25,923 nucleotides of DNA from a virus (IMGVR_UViG_3300031722_000149:1-25923), one strand, 5' to 3'. Shown: positions 1 to 7,286, counted from the first letter of the stretch. Notes: generated by a model not told the origin, from the sequence alone. Numbers and translations are program-made.

Positions 1-1
1 A

Positions 2-331
2 GTAGTCGCGGCGGCGGTATTGTCTCAGACAACCGTACCGACAACCGGAACAGAATTGACTCCAGTCTGTACCGACCTTGGAATGCCCCGTGGTGTTGGA
101 AGGTTGTTTACTGGATCTACGTGGGTGTCTACCCCTCAGATTCTTTATCCAGTATTTCAGTTTGGAGCAGCTCTAGCTACTTCTGTATATCAGATCAGCG
201 ATTGTATTGACGTCGTAGACGGAAGTATTATCCTTGAACCCGGTTCAGGATTTATGCTTCAAGGTGTTGCGGCAGCGGGTACTACTCCTCTCGTAATCTT
301 CGGTATTGTCTGGGAAGAACTGACAATCTAA
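2..331 (+). CDS. C-terminal part of a probable virion structural protein (5' end outside window)
   Basis: This is the only gene on the + strand. The reading frame is open to the left edge, so the TTG at 20 is probably not the true start and about 109 C-terminal residues are seen. The protein is rich in Gly, Ala, Thr and Val and alternates short hydrophobic stretches, as in beta-rich phage virion proteins. It ends in LVIFGIVWEELTI. No catalytic motif is visible. It stops directly before a strong terminator and faces the opposite strand from all replication genes, which is how late (virion) and early genes are often arranged in phages. The structural role is inferred from composition and position; the exact component (capsid decoration, fibre or tail) is unknown. 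Confidence 0.6.
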   Translation, partial: VVAAAVLSQTTVPTTGTELTPVCTDLGMPRGVGRLFTGSTWVSTPQILYPVFQFGAALATSVYQISDCIDVVDGSIILEPGSGFMLQGVAAAGTTPLVIFGIVWEELTI

Positions 332-335
332 AGGT

Positions 336-363
336 AAGCCCCTCATTGCGAGGGGCTTTTTAT
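336..363 (+). terminator. Rho-independent terminator of the + strand gene
   Basis: The perfect 8-bp stem AAGCCCCT/AGGGGCTT (336-343 with 351-358) has a 7-base loop and is followed on the + strand by TTTTATT. It starts 4 bases after the stop codon. The hairpin also lies just beyond the end of the converging - strand operon, but on that strand the tail (ACCTTTAG) is weak, so two-way action is only possible. Confidence 0.85.
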
Positions 364-956
364 TAAGCTACGCTAGACACCCCATTTCGTATACTCACTG
401 TATGTATCTTATCTGCCACAGACTCTATCAAGTCACTATGTGTAACAAAGATAATCTGCAATCCCAAAGCACTCGTAACCTCTTTCAATACTTCTGCAAA
501 CCTTGGTTGTCTATCCCTAGACAAATGCTTCATACTTTCATCCAGTAGTATTACGTTAGGGGAATCACTCAAAGACCAACAAGCTAGACGCAAAGCAATA
601 CAAGCACAATCAACAACACCACAACCCGAAGCTTCCAAGAGATCAATTTCATCTTCATCCTTAAAAAATATAAGTCGTGCAGCAGATTTACCATATGCCA
701 CTTTGAACTCTACCTTGAAGGTATATGTATCAGGAAACACAGTATCCAGAATCTTATTAACTATACCCTCTATATGAAGGATAAGTTTCTGCTGTGTCTC
801 CATAGCTGCCTGTTGGATAGCTACTTGGAGGAATTCGGTAGCTATTTGCTTCTCATGGAGGACAGCAAGTAATTCTCGTAGTTCTGTTGCTTGCTTAATG
901 AGAATCTCTTGTTGCCCCCTTTTCCTTTGAATAATAGCTTTGTACTTATCTATCAT
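363..956 (-). CDS. Rad50/SbcC-like ATPase, C-terminal half as a separate gene
   Basis: This 197-residue protein has only the C-terminal half of an SMC/Rad50-type ATPase. A helical start (residues 1-65) leads to a signature-like segment LEASGCGVVD (107-116), Walker B NVILLDE (134-140, with D139 and E140), a D-loop region SRDRQ (146-150) and the H-loop VTHSD (H173). There is no Walker A. The missing N-terminal half is a separate gene at 2477-3550. In phage T4 the equivalent gp46 is one chain that works with gp47 in end resection and recombination. The gene begins inside the stop of the preceding coiled-coil gene (ATGA, 953-956), so translation is probably coupled. It closes the operon. The family assignment is firm; that the two halves assemble into one ATPase is inferred. 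Confidence 0.88.
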   Translation of the reverse strand: MIDKYKAIIQRKRGQQEILIKQATELRELLAVLHEKQIATEFLQVAIQQAAMETQQKLILHIEGIVNKILDTVFPDTYTFKVEFKVAYGKSAARLIFFKDEDEIDLLEASGCGVVDCACIALRLACWSLSDSPNVILLDESMKHLSRDRQPRFAEVLKEVTSALGLQIIFVTHSDLIESVADKIHTVSIRNGVSSVA

Positions 957-1198
957 ACCAATCCCCAGTTAGTAAGCCCCTTCAACTCTTCATACCATTT
1001 TTCTATAAGAGCATCATTTTCCTGCATCTCTTTCTTCTTGGAGTCTATGAGGGCTTCTACTTCTTCAAGGGTAGAGACCCCATAAAGGCGTTTCCAATCC
1101 GCTTGGATAGTCTCTATAGCACCATCTGCACGAGACTTCTTCTCTTTTAATGTAGTAATCTTGGCTTTGATTTCTTCAAATCGTTTAACATCTATCAT
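953..1198 (-). CDS. Small coiled-coil protein, possible detached arm of the split Rad50
   Basis: The 81 residues are rich in Lys, Glu, Asp and Ile with heptad-like spacing (IKAKITTLKEKK and later EALIDSKKKEMQEN), so most of the chain should be a coiled coil. There are no cysteines and no catalytic motif. It overlaps the gene before it (ATGA at 1195-1198) and the Rad50 C-half after it (ATGA at 953-956). It sits where the ascending coiled-coil arm of an intact Rad50 would lie, so it may supply the arm as a separate chain. A small regulator of the nuclease is an alternative. The gene is well supported by its RBS and overlaps; the role is inferred. Confidence 0.8.
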   Translation of the reverse strand: MIDVKRFEEIKAKITTLKEKKSRADGAIETIQADWKRLYGVSTLEEVEALIDSKKKEMQENDALIEKWYEELKGLTNWGLV

Positions 1199-1341
1199 AT
1201 TGCAACTCCTATGCTATTAAAGAACAACTTGATAGTAAACACATCAAGCCACAACAAAGTAAATAATCCTGCTACAGCAAGCATTAATCCTACTATTACT
1301 GTACCCAATCCCATAGCCACCTTCGTTTCATTTGACGCCAT
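1195..1341 (-). CDS. Small membrane protein (48 aa) in the Mre11-Rad50 operon
   Basis: ATG at 1341 follows the strong RBS AGAGGTGG by 6-7 bases and begins inside the end of the Mre11 gene. The protein has a polar start (MASNETK) and a long hydrophobic stretch from about residue 10 to 31 (GLGTVIVGLMLAVAGLF and on), then LLWLDVFTIKLFFN. This fits one, perhaps two, membrane helices. Its stop overlaps the next start (ATGA at 1195-1198). A membrane protein in a recombination operon is unexpected, and no family is recognised. Confidence 0.75.
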   Translation of the reverse strand: MASNETKVAMGLGTVIVGLMLAVAGLFTLLWLDVFTIKLFFNSIGVAI

Positions 1342-2221
1342 TTCGTACCACCTCTTTAAGTTCATCTAAAATATCTTCCATACCTTTGGGAAGTTCTTTT
1401 CCCTCAAGGTAAGACAGAAGGTTTGTCATAAAAGAAAGAGACACACGATCTCCATCTTTCCTTAGCACTTCTATAGCTTCTGCTATACGAGCATCTTTCT
1501 CTAACCGTGCTGTAAGATGATCCCGTGTGAGCATCTCTATGGGGTTAGATAAAAGAATGGGTTCTACTATCTCTTTCTCAGTGTCTACGAAGTAGACGGT
1601 AGGAGTATAGTCGAACTCGTTCACAGTCTGGATAGTAGCACATCCGGGATTGATTACCCACCTATCATCTTTATGATACACAAAGCTCTTATGCATATCC
1701 CCACAAAGTACGTACTTTGTGTCAAACAAGGTAGTAAGATGTCCTGCGGTAGTAGCATTGGCTCCGAAAGGAATTTCATCCTCTGTGGGAAAGGTAAGAG
1801 TGTGTACTATGGTAATTTCGTCATTAAGCCCAGCACTGTGCTGAAATCTACCATCTATGATCTCTTCGTTTGATCGAAGGTATTGAATCTTACCCTCTAC
1901 AGCTTGCAAAATTCCTATACTTCCTTTATGTGACATATCCTCTCTATGCCAAATGAGCGAATGATTACCCCCAATCATGAACCAGTTGTTTCTGAGATAA
2001 TGCTGTACCATAAAAATAAACATAGAAATAAGCTCGTCACCTACCCGAGGAGAATCCAGAAGATCTCCTGTACATACAATGTGAGCATCCAATTTATTAG
2101 CTTTATCTATAATCTCTTTAAGTATCTTTTCTTGAAAGATCATCCATTCTTCATCTGTCTCCCGCCTACATGAGGCTACATCCATCCTTAAATGGTTATC
2201 GCCCGTGACTACATATCTCAT
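1328..2221 (-). CDS. Mre11/SbcD-like nuclease (T4 gp47 type)
   Basis: This 297-residue calcineurin-like metallophosphoesterase has all the metal-binding motifs in order: DNH (D8, H10), GDLLD (D53), GGNHS (N86, H87), VHT (H140) and CGDMH (H177). The length fits a compact phage Mre11/SbcD, which with a Rad50/SbcC partner trims DNA ends for recombination and recombination-dependent replication. Residues after about 225 are charged and helical and could form the Rad50-binding cap. The start overlaps the end of the preceding small gene (ATGA at 2218-2221). It lies between the two Rad50 half-genes. The family call is secure. Confidence 0.93.
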   Translation of the reverse strand: MRYVVTGDNHLRMDVASCRRETDEEWMIFQEKILKEIIDKANKLDAHIVCTGDLLDSPRVGDELISMFIFMVQHYLRNNWFMIGGNHSLIWHREDMSHKGSIGILQAVEGKIQYLRSNEEIIDGRFQHSAGLNDEITIVHTLTFPTEDEIPFGANATTAGHLTTLFDTKYVLCGDMHKSFVYHKDDRWVINPGCATIQTVNEFDYTPTVYFVDTEKEIVEPILLSNPIEMLTRDHLTARLEKDARIAEAIEVLRKDGDRVSLSFMTNLLSYLEGKELPKGMEDILDELKEVVRNGVK

Positions 2222-2475
2222 AATACCTCCTTAAACTCTGGAAAATAACGTACATCCTGTTCGTGGATAAAATACTTATCTACACTACCATCAGGTAATA
2301 TATCAGCAAATCTCCCATAATTATCTATTACCACACTCGGCCCAAGATAGTAAAACCACTTTCCACAGATATGTTGGAACTTTGGTGGATTATCTGGTAT
2401 AAGGCGTTCATAATAAACCTGTACTCCATACCCCATAGTATTTATGTATACTGGTGTTCGCAGTTCTTTTGCCAT
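2218..2475 (-). CDS. Conserved-looking small protein between Rad50 N-half and Mre11
   Basis: The 85-residue protein begins MAKELRTPVYI at an ATG one base after the Rad50 N-half stop (TAGTATG), which suggests re-initiation since no clear Shine-Dalgarno is present. A longer version from TTG at 2532 is possible but would overlap the conserved zinc-hook codons of its neighbour by more than 50 bases. The sequence is rich in Tyr, Phe and Pro and looks like a compact beta-rich fold. No motif is recognised. Its place in the nuclease operon suggests an accessory role. Confidence 0.72.
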   Translation of the reverse strand: MAKELRTPVYINTMGYGVQVYYERLIPDNPPKFQHICGKWFYYLGPSVVIDNYGRFADILPDGSVDKYFIHEQDVRYFPEFKEVL

Positions 2476-2476
2476 A

Positions 2477-3550
2477 CTAGAACGCACATGTAGTATGCTC
2501 AAGTGCTTTACCACACAAAGGACACACATCAACTAGGGCCACTTCCTTTTCTAAAGGATCCAATTCTTCTGTAGTATACTCAAGGATATCTGCACTATTC
2601 TTGTACTGTGTGATAGTAATAGTAGCTGTGTTTACCTCTGTCTTTATGACACCAGTATCCTCTACCATCCGGTCTATTTTGCGCACTAGTTTATCCATCA
2701 TAGATACATCTACAGAAGCCTCTTTATTGTATTGAGTGTATCTATCAATAGATGCTTGAGCATCGTTAATATAGCTACTATGCGTGTTTCGGAGGGCTAT
2801 TTGGGCCATTATAGCATCATCTAGCTCAACTGCCCTAGAGATACAGGCGCAAGTATCGAGTATTTGCCCTTGACGGCGAAGCTCATATACTGAACGCTCA
2901 ATATCTCCTGTAGACTCAAGGATAGTGTCATTCTCGCCCTCAAGTTTCTCTATCCTACCTGTGAGCTTCTCTGCCTTTTCAAGCCACTCGAATTCAGTTA
3001 GTTCCTTTTCTGCACGAACTAGATTAGTGTTAGCTGTAGTGATATCTGTCCCTATCTTGCGTCTCTTGACCTCTACAGCACCTTGATAGAGGTCTGCTTC
3101 CTCCATATTGACTATCTTGTTGAGGAAACGAGCTACATCTCCGGGGGAATCCGATAGAAGGAAAGGGGCATCCAACTGTCTCTGGATATTGATCTCAGAG
3201 AAGTTGAGTAGCTTCTGCACCTGTTCTGGCACTGTAGTACCCACTGCTTCTAGCGGAAGTTCTCCGTTGATAATATATGCATTTATACTACCACGGACAC
3301 GCTCAACTGTGGTACCATCCTCTAGGGTAAGGATGACACGGCAGTCTTCCTTTTGCTTCTTACCATTAAACGCCCACCACGATATTACAGATAAACCGGA
3401 TGGCGCGTTCTGTGTTACATAACGGATAGCTCTCATGAGTGCTGATTTACCACTATCTGATGTACCCGATATGATATTAATGCCTTTGTCGAATTCCACA
3501 AGGGTGTGCTTATGCGATTGGAAATTAAATAACTCTACGGATTTAATCAA
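2477..3550 (-). CDS. Rad50/SbcC-like ATPase, N-terminal half ending at the zinc hook
   Basis: The protein starts MIKSVELFNFQSHKHT, a typical Rad50/RecF opening, with Walker A GTSDSGKS at residues 29-36. Coiled coil follows from about residue 150 to 335. It stops 11 residues after CPLCGK (C343, C346), which matches the zinc-hook motif CxxC that normally sits at the tip of the coiled coil in the middle of Rad50. Signature, Walker B and H-loop are absent here and occur in the gene at 363-956. The 357-residue chain is therefore a half-protein ending at the hook. The start is TTG at 3550 with a good RBS (GGAG, 6 bases before). It overlaps the preceding small gene by 8 bases. Confidence 0.92.
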   Translation of the reverse strand: MIKSVELFNFQSHKHTLVEFDKGINIISGTSDSGKSALMRAIRYVTQNAPSGLSVISWWAFNGKKQKEDCRVILTLEDGTTVERVRGSINAYIINGELPLEAVGTTVPEQVQKLLNFSEINIQRQLDAPFLLSDSPGDVARFLNKIVNMEEADLYQGAVEVKRRKIGTDITTANTNLVRAEKELTEFEWLEKAEKLTGRIEKLEGENDTILESTGDIERSVYELRRQGQILDTCACISRAVELDDAIMAQIALRNTHSSYINDAQASIDRYTQYNKEASVDVSMMDKLVRKIDRMVEDTGVIKTEVNTATITITQYKNSADILEYTTEELDPLEKEVALVDVCPLCGKALEHTTCAF

Positions 3551-3716
3551 CTAGAACTCCTTTTTGACCTTCAAAGAACTCTTCTATTTCGTCCTGTAGA
3601 CCTTGAGATATATAATCATCTTGTTGTAGTTCAAACTGAACTGAACGTAAAAGATCCCTTGCTTGCCTTAAATAGCTTATCTCTTTTGATATATCCACGT
3701 AATCCTGTAAATTCAT
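3543..3716 (-). CDS. Small acidic helical protein (57 aa)
   Basis: ATG at 3716 lies behind a perfect AAGGAGG and inside the stop of the membrane-protein gene (ATGA at 3713-3716). The product (MNLQDYVDISKEISYLRQAR and on) is highly helical and acidic, with no Cys and no catalytic motif. It ends 8 bases inside the Rad50 N-half gene, so the two are probably coupled. The function is unknown. Confidence 0.75.
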   Translation of the reverse strand: MNLQDYVDISKEISYLRQARDLLRSVQFELQQDDYISQGLQDEIEEFFEGQKGVLVD

Positions 3717-4714
3717 TTTCTATCCTCCTTCAAAAATAGCGCCATAGATGCTCCTATCGGAGCTATCAGATCCACAAATATTGCAGCGAATAAACTAAGA
3801 ACAAACTGTATAACAGATGCCCTTATCCCAAAAGTCTCCTCTATCATTTCATAGAAGTTCTTTGCAGGAACCTCTGTATCACCTATAACTGACAACAAAC
3901 TTGCCTTTTTAGTAGATATAGCATTCAGCTGTGCTGTCTGCTGTGCTATATAAATCTCAGCATTATTGATATTATAAGACAAATTGTTATATTCCTTCGT
4001 CCCGTACCCCAGCGGGTATATTTGCTGATTATACCTTATAAGGGATAATTTCTTATTGTCTATAAGTAATTGTATATCCTTCTCTTGCTTTTCATACTGA
4101 GTATACAGCATTTGATTAGTGTTGTCAACTTTAGTTATATGAGTAGCTTCCTTAAAGGTTTCCTTCTGTTTGTTATACATTCCGATACTCGTCGCTGACA
4201 TACTGTATGCTGTTACTATAACCCATAGGATTCCTATACCCATGGCTTGAGGGATTTTCTTCTCTTTCCAGAATAATACTACCATAGAGGCTGCGGATAC
4301 CATGAAAAGGGAGATAAGTGCAGACAGAGAGAACGCCCAGAACAAAGGATATGATTCCAGTAAGTATGTTGATGTATTTCTGATACCTACCATAGAAGCC
4401 CCTACAGCAAGGACGGCGAATATTATACGCAATATAATAATGGACTTGTTATAGGAAGTGTCTTTTTTGATACGTTTGGGTGTCTTAATAGGAACGATTC
4501 CTAGTTTCATAGGAGTAATAGCTGAATCAGATGGTACGACCAACCTATATGTGTTGTTGCTGTTTTTAATAACAAGACTGTCCCTGCGCAGGAGATTAAG
4601 CACGTAAGATGCTTTTCTTGCAGCTAACATTAGCGAGTTGGAGATCTGTTGCACAGATAGCTCACCTGATTTGAGCAGTTCTTGTATCTTCTGTTTAGCT
4701 TCTAAATCTGTCAT
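3713..4714 (-). CDS. Winged-helix domain fused to a four-helix membrane protein
   Basis: Residues 1-60 look like a winged helix-turn-helix: ELLKSGELSVQQISNSLMLA, then ARKASYVLNLLRRDSLVIKN and a wing NTYRLV. A linker rich in Lys and Pro follows. Probable membrane helices lie near 91-111, 121-148 and 157-178; a long Gln/Lys/Asn-rich helical region covers about 180-275; a last helix lies near 300-328. The gene is the first of the Mre11-Rad50 operon and has its own consensus promoter and SD (AAGGAGC). A DNA-binding-like domain on a membrane protein could tether DNA or sense a membrane signal; both ideas are inference. No known family is recognised. Confidence 0.85.
   Translation of the reverse strand: MTDLEAKQKIQELLKSGELSVQQISNSLMLAARKASYVLNLLRRDSLVIKNSNNTYRLVVPSDSAITPMKLGIVPIKTPKRIKKDTSYNKSIIILRIIFAVLAVGASMVGIRNTSTYLLESYPLFWAFSLSALISLFMVSAASMVVLFWKEKKIPQAMGIGILWVIVTAYSMSATSIGMYNKQKETFKEATHITKVDNTNQMLYTQYEKQEKDIQLLIDNKKLSLIRYNQQIYPLGYGTKEYNNLSYNINNAEIYIAQQTAQLNAISTKKASLLSVIGDTEVPAKNFYEMIEETFGIRASVIQFVLSLFAAIFVDLIAPIGASMALFLKEDRK
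4100..4128 (-). promoter_or_regulatory. Possible internal promoter inside the membrane-protein gene
   Basis: TTGACA (4123-4128) and TATACT (4100-4105) are separated by exactly 17 bases on the - strand, within the coding sequence of the winged-helix membrane protein. It could raise expression of the downstream Rad50/Mre11 genes independently. A chance match inside coding DNA is also possible. Confidence 0.4.
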
Positions 4715-4732
4715 GTTGCTCCTTAAATAGAA

Positions 4733-4760
4733 TACCCCCCTATATTAGCATAGGGGGGTA
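4733..4760. repeat. Perfect 11-bp inverted repeat over the operon promoter (candidate operator)
   Basis: TACCCCCCTAT (4733-4743) and ATAGGGGGGTA (4750-4760) are exact complements around a 6-base centre. The repeat covers the -10 box and much of the spacer and ends 9 bases past the -10 box, so most of it would not be in the promoter's own RNA. A repressor site fits better than a leader hairpin. It also follows the HNH gene by 13 bases and could help terminate read-through, although the U-tract is poor. Confidence 0.7.
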
Positions 4761-4770
4761 AGTTTGTCAA
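4742..4770 (-). promoter_or_regulatory. Consensus sigma70-type promoter of the Mre11-Rad50 operon
   Basis: A -35 box TTGACA (4765-4770), a 17-base spacer and a -10 box TAATAT (4742-4747) lie upstream of the winged-helix membrane-protein gene. The predicted start of transcription near 4735 leaves a leader of about 20 bases with the SD AAGGAGC. The promoter is covered by a perfect palindrome. Confidence 0.85.
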
Positions 4771-4772
4771 GT

Positions 4773-5522
4773 CTATATATGGATTTCAGATTCACTCAAT
4801 ATAGGACGTTCATGTTTATTGACCCTGCCATACCGTATTTCCGCCTCTTTTCTTGCATCTATAGCTTCTTCTATGGTACTAAAACATCCCAAAGAGATAA
4901 AGGATGTCTTGCTAATCCATATTCCTGTAGTCCATTTTTTTGTATCATTTCTAAAACGCACACCCACAGTACCCGAAGAATTCCTACGAGGTATCCTGTG
5001 TATTAGTTTAGACATTTCATCAGCCAGATCTATGCCACTGTAATTATCAACCGGAAAATTTAATTTGGCAAATTCTCCGAAATAATACAGTGATGCTATA
5101 TCATACGCCCGTGCGGCTTCATCTAACGTATCCCACATATTCAAAGATAATTGTTTGTAGTTTACTTTAATAAAAGCATGATATCTGGTGGGGAAAGAGC
5201 CACGTAATCTCACCCCTTTATAACCACTAGTGTTATTCTTTGGTTTGATGCAGTTTCTATTATTTCCTTTATGTGTACATCTACGCAGATTACGTTTTCT
5301 ATTATCTAATGTATTACCGTCTATATGATCTATAACAACCCCATCTCCGGGAATACACTCCATAATAAACCTATGTAAGGGTGTAGGTATAGGACTTATC
5401 TTGCTGATACTTGCATGAAAGTACGGATGCCTATTATCCTTATAAGACCATCCATGCGCCATTATCCTCTCATAGTCTTCGTCGTCAATAAGGACTTTAT
5501 ATCCCTTTATGTCTATTTCCAT
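4773..5522 (-). CDS. HNH homing endonuclease with two AP2 DNA-binding domains
   Basis: The 249-residue protein has an N-terminal beta-rich segment (IKGYKVLIDDEDYERI), an HNH nuclease core LHRFIM...DHIDGNTLDNRKRNLRRCTH (about 49-84), a first AP2 domain beginning SGYKGVRLRG (about 99-157) and a second beginning SGTVGVRF (about 182-235). This is the architecture of phage homing endonucleases, which cut intron-less or gene-less alleles and spread by repair. It is free-standing and flanked on both sides by perfect 11-bp inverted repeats (4733-4760 and 5540-5566). SD AGGAGG lies just before the ATG. A second, shorter relative lies at 20888-21403. Confidence 0.92.
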   Translation of the reverse strand: MEIDIKGYKVLIDDEDYERIMAHGWSYKDNRHPYFHASISKISPIPTPLHRFIMECIPGDGVVIDHIDGNTLDNRKRNLRRCTHKGNNRNCIKPKNNTSGYKGVRLRGSFPTRYHAFIKVNYKQLSLNMWDTLDEAARAYDIASLYYFGEFAKLNFPVDNYSGIDLADEMSKLIHRIPRRNSSGTVGVRFRNDTKKWTTGIWISKTSFISLGCFSTIEEAIDARKEAEIRYGRVNKHERPILSESEIHI

Positions 5523-5539
5523 TCATCCTCCTATAAATG

Positions 5540-5566
5540 TACCCAGCATAACAACTATGCTGGGTA
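5540..5566 (-). terminator. Perfect hairpin between two HNH genes, possible terminator
   Basis: TACCCAGCATA (5540-5550) pairs exactly with TATGCTGGGTA (5556-5566) around a 5-base loop, just past the stop of the HNH gene at 5572. The following bases on the - strand (CATTTATAG) make only a weak U-tract, so termination may be partial, or the hairpin may act in RNA processing. Confidence 0.55.
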
Positions 5567-5571
5567 CAGCG

Positions 5572-5955
5572 TTACCACGGTCTAAATGTGTCTATACCCT
5601 CATAAAAGAAATACTCTTTTACTATATCTGCCATCCGTTGGAACATCTCGCAGATATTCTGATATCTCAACATAAGGTGAGATTCTGTATGGCAGGTGTA
5701 GCATAGGATCATAAAGTCTTCTGGTTTCTCATAAGGTGCCGAAGTATACCGGATATGATGGGTATGAAACTTTCTACACTTCCATTTCTTAATACGTGGT
5801 TGCCAAACCCATTCGTCTTTGCCACATATGGCGCATACAGTGTCTTTAGGCTCTCGTAAAGCTTTGGATTTGATACGCCACCAAGGACTCATTTCATAGG
5901 CCCTTACAGAATCACAATGCTCTGGTGGAGCAATTACTTTCTTCTTGCGCGCCAC
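5572..5955 (-). CDS. HNH endonuclease (127 aa)
   Basis: The fold-defining residues are visible: a zinc pair CAICGK (about 41-46), the nuclease core HTHHIRY (about 64-70) and a second zinc pair CYTCH (about 85-89). The N terminus is basic (MARKKK). Unlike the two HNH-AP2 genes it has no AP2 repeat and resembles small phage HNH nucleases found in replication regions. The start is GTG at 5955, with weak SD spacing and only 2 bases after the preceding stop, so coupling is likely. A role in recombination, packaging or homing cannot be separated from the sequence. Confidence 0.85.
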   Translation of the reverse strand: MARKKKVIAPPEHCDSVRAYEMSPWWRIKSKALREPKDTVCAICGKDEWVWQPRIKKWKCRKFHTHHIRYTSAPYEKPEDFMILCYTCHTESHLMLRYQNICEMFQRMADIVKEYFFYEGIDTFRPW

Positions 5956-5957
5956 CC

Positions 5958-6116
5958 CTAGTTACCCTTCAAGATTTTCTGATACTTCTGAATGAAGCCT
6001 AGCACTGTAGTAAAAGTCTGTTTGGAAATCTTCTTGGATACATACTGATCTTTCAGTTCACTAGTATCCTTATCCATAGTTTCCAAGCATGTAACGACTT
6101 CTTTCGCTTTGCTCAC
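5958..6116 (-). CDS. Small basic helical protein downstream of UvsX (52 aa)
   Basis: A GTG start at 6116 follows GAGGAGG, which is formed by the last codons of the RecA-like gene, so the two are translationally linked. The product (MSKAKEVVTCLETMDKDTSE and on) is Lys-rich and predicted helical, ending FIQKYQKILKGN. No motif is recognised. It may be a RecA-associated accessory protein, judged only from position. Confidence 0.7.
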   Translation of the reverse strand: MSKAKEVVTCLETMDKDTSELKDQYVSKKISKQTFTTVLGFIQKYQKILKGN

Positions 6117-6117
6117 T

Positions 6118-7227
6118 TTAGTCCTCCTCGAATTTTGCTGGCCGTTGAATCTTTATGGAGTCTTCAATAGCCTCCCATGCTTCTATGACACGGCGTTTTA
6201 CTTCTTTACGAAGTTTATGTTCTTCAATATATTTGAAGAGTTCATCCCGTGTCATCTCCTCACTATCATCCCATGTAACTTTGAGAGCACCGTCTTTTTT
6301 CTTTTTCAATTCCCCTTCTGGTGTACGAAAGTTATACAGGAAATCCAACTCATCTCCGAGGCTGTCGATTCCATAGGTGAAATGTATAGTAACAAAACAC
6401 TTACGGAATGGTCTTGTGTGGCGCACTTTCTCGGCTGTAGTTTGAATTATAGCAGACACAGCACGGTCTTTAATTTCATCTTTCTGACGAAGTTTACTTA
6501 CTATACGAGCAGATTCATAGAACTTCAACGCCTCACCACCAGAAGTACGTGATTTAGGAGCGTACATTCCAGCACCTACATTAGCCCGTTCTTGTGAGAT
6601 AATATAAAGTATCGCATGCTTCTTCTTTAGTTTGCACGTAAGTTCTCTAAAGAATTCCTGACTAAGGAACTTCTGCATAGACATCATGTAACTACCCTCG
6701 TCAAACTCTTTATCCTTATCATAGGCTTCACGTCGTTTAAGTTTACGTGCTACTGTATCACAGTCTGTTACTGAGTCAAGGGAGTCTAGTACATAGACGC
6801 CACATTCATCAGGTTTAAGAGAATCCAACCACTTGTTGAGATCCCAATCCCAATCTTGTACAGTAGCTACATCTCTACCGTAATCTTCTTGTCCTCCAAA
6901 CATATCAAATCCATAGAGGCTTTGGGTATCAAATGTATTGCCATTTTCCGGGTCACAATATCGCCACCTAAATTTACCTTTGTACTTATGGTAGTTTGCA
7001 GCAATACATTCTGTTGCCTTGTATGACTTGGATGATCCTGAATCACCATGGTCACGTACTATCGTCCCTTCCAAATACCCCATACCAAATCCTGCCGCCT
7101 CACCTGCACCGACTACAAGATCTAAAATCGTGTGCCCTGTAGTGAAATAAAGGGAGGGAGCATCTTCTGTTTTGGTTGTATCTCTAGCTAGTGCTTTCTT
7201 TGCTGCTTTCATCGTTTTGTCTTCCAC
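6118..7227 (-). CDS. uvsX: RecA/UvsX-like recombinase
   Basis: The 369-residue RecA-family ATPase carries a Walker A variant GDSGSSKS (61-68), Walker B GVYVLDSLDS (143-152) and an L2-like segment SGGEALKFYESARIVSKLR typical of RecA/UvsX. Like T4 UvsX it is expected to polymerise on single-stranded DNA and drive strand invasion for recombination-dependent replication. Neighbours fit: an SSB and a UvsY-like mediator are upstream, Mre11-Rad50 downstream. The GTG start at 7227 has AAGGAGG five bases before; an ATG at codon 6 is an alternative. The Walker A departs from the usual GPESSGKT at several positions. Confidence 0.9.
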   Translation of the reverse strand: MEDKTMKAAKKALARDTTKTEDAPSLYFTTGHTILDLVVGAGEAAGFGMGYLEGTIVRDHGDSGSSKSYKATECIAANYHKYKGKFRWRYCDPENGNTFDTQSLYGFDMFGGQEDYGRDVATVQDWDWDLNKWLDSLKPDECGVYVLDSLDSVTDCDTVARKLKRREAYDKDKEFDEGSYMMSMQKFLSQEFFRELTCKLKKKHAILYIISQERANVGAGMYAPKSRTSGGEALKFYESARIVSKLRQKDEIKDRAVSAIIQTTAEKVRHTRPFRKCFVTIHFTYGIDSLGDELDFLYNFRTPEGELKKKKDGALKVTWDDSEEMTRDELFKYIEEHKLRKEVKRRVIEAWEAIEDSIKIQRPAKFEED

Positions 7228-7238
7228 GTATCCTCCTT

Positions 7239-7275
7239 ATAAAAAAGCCGGAGGAAAGTATATCCTCCCTCCGGC
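7239..7275 (-). terminator. Strong intrinsic terminator after the SSB gene
   Basis: On the - strand GCCGGAGG (7268-7275) pairs with CCTCCGGC (7247-7254), followed directly by TTTTTTAT. It lies 12 bases past the SSB stop. The next SD (AAGGAGG) starts immediately after the U-tract, so UvsX expression would need read-through or a promoter not obvious here. The arrangement would make SSB more abundant than UvsX. Confidence 0.9.
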
Positions 7276-7286
7276 ACTAATCTAGC

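Noticed and set aside
1702-1727. TTGACA-like box in the Mre11 gene as a promoter
   Set aside because: No -10 box at 16-18 bases; the following bases are GGGGAT.
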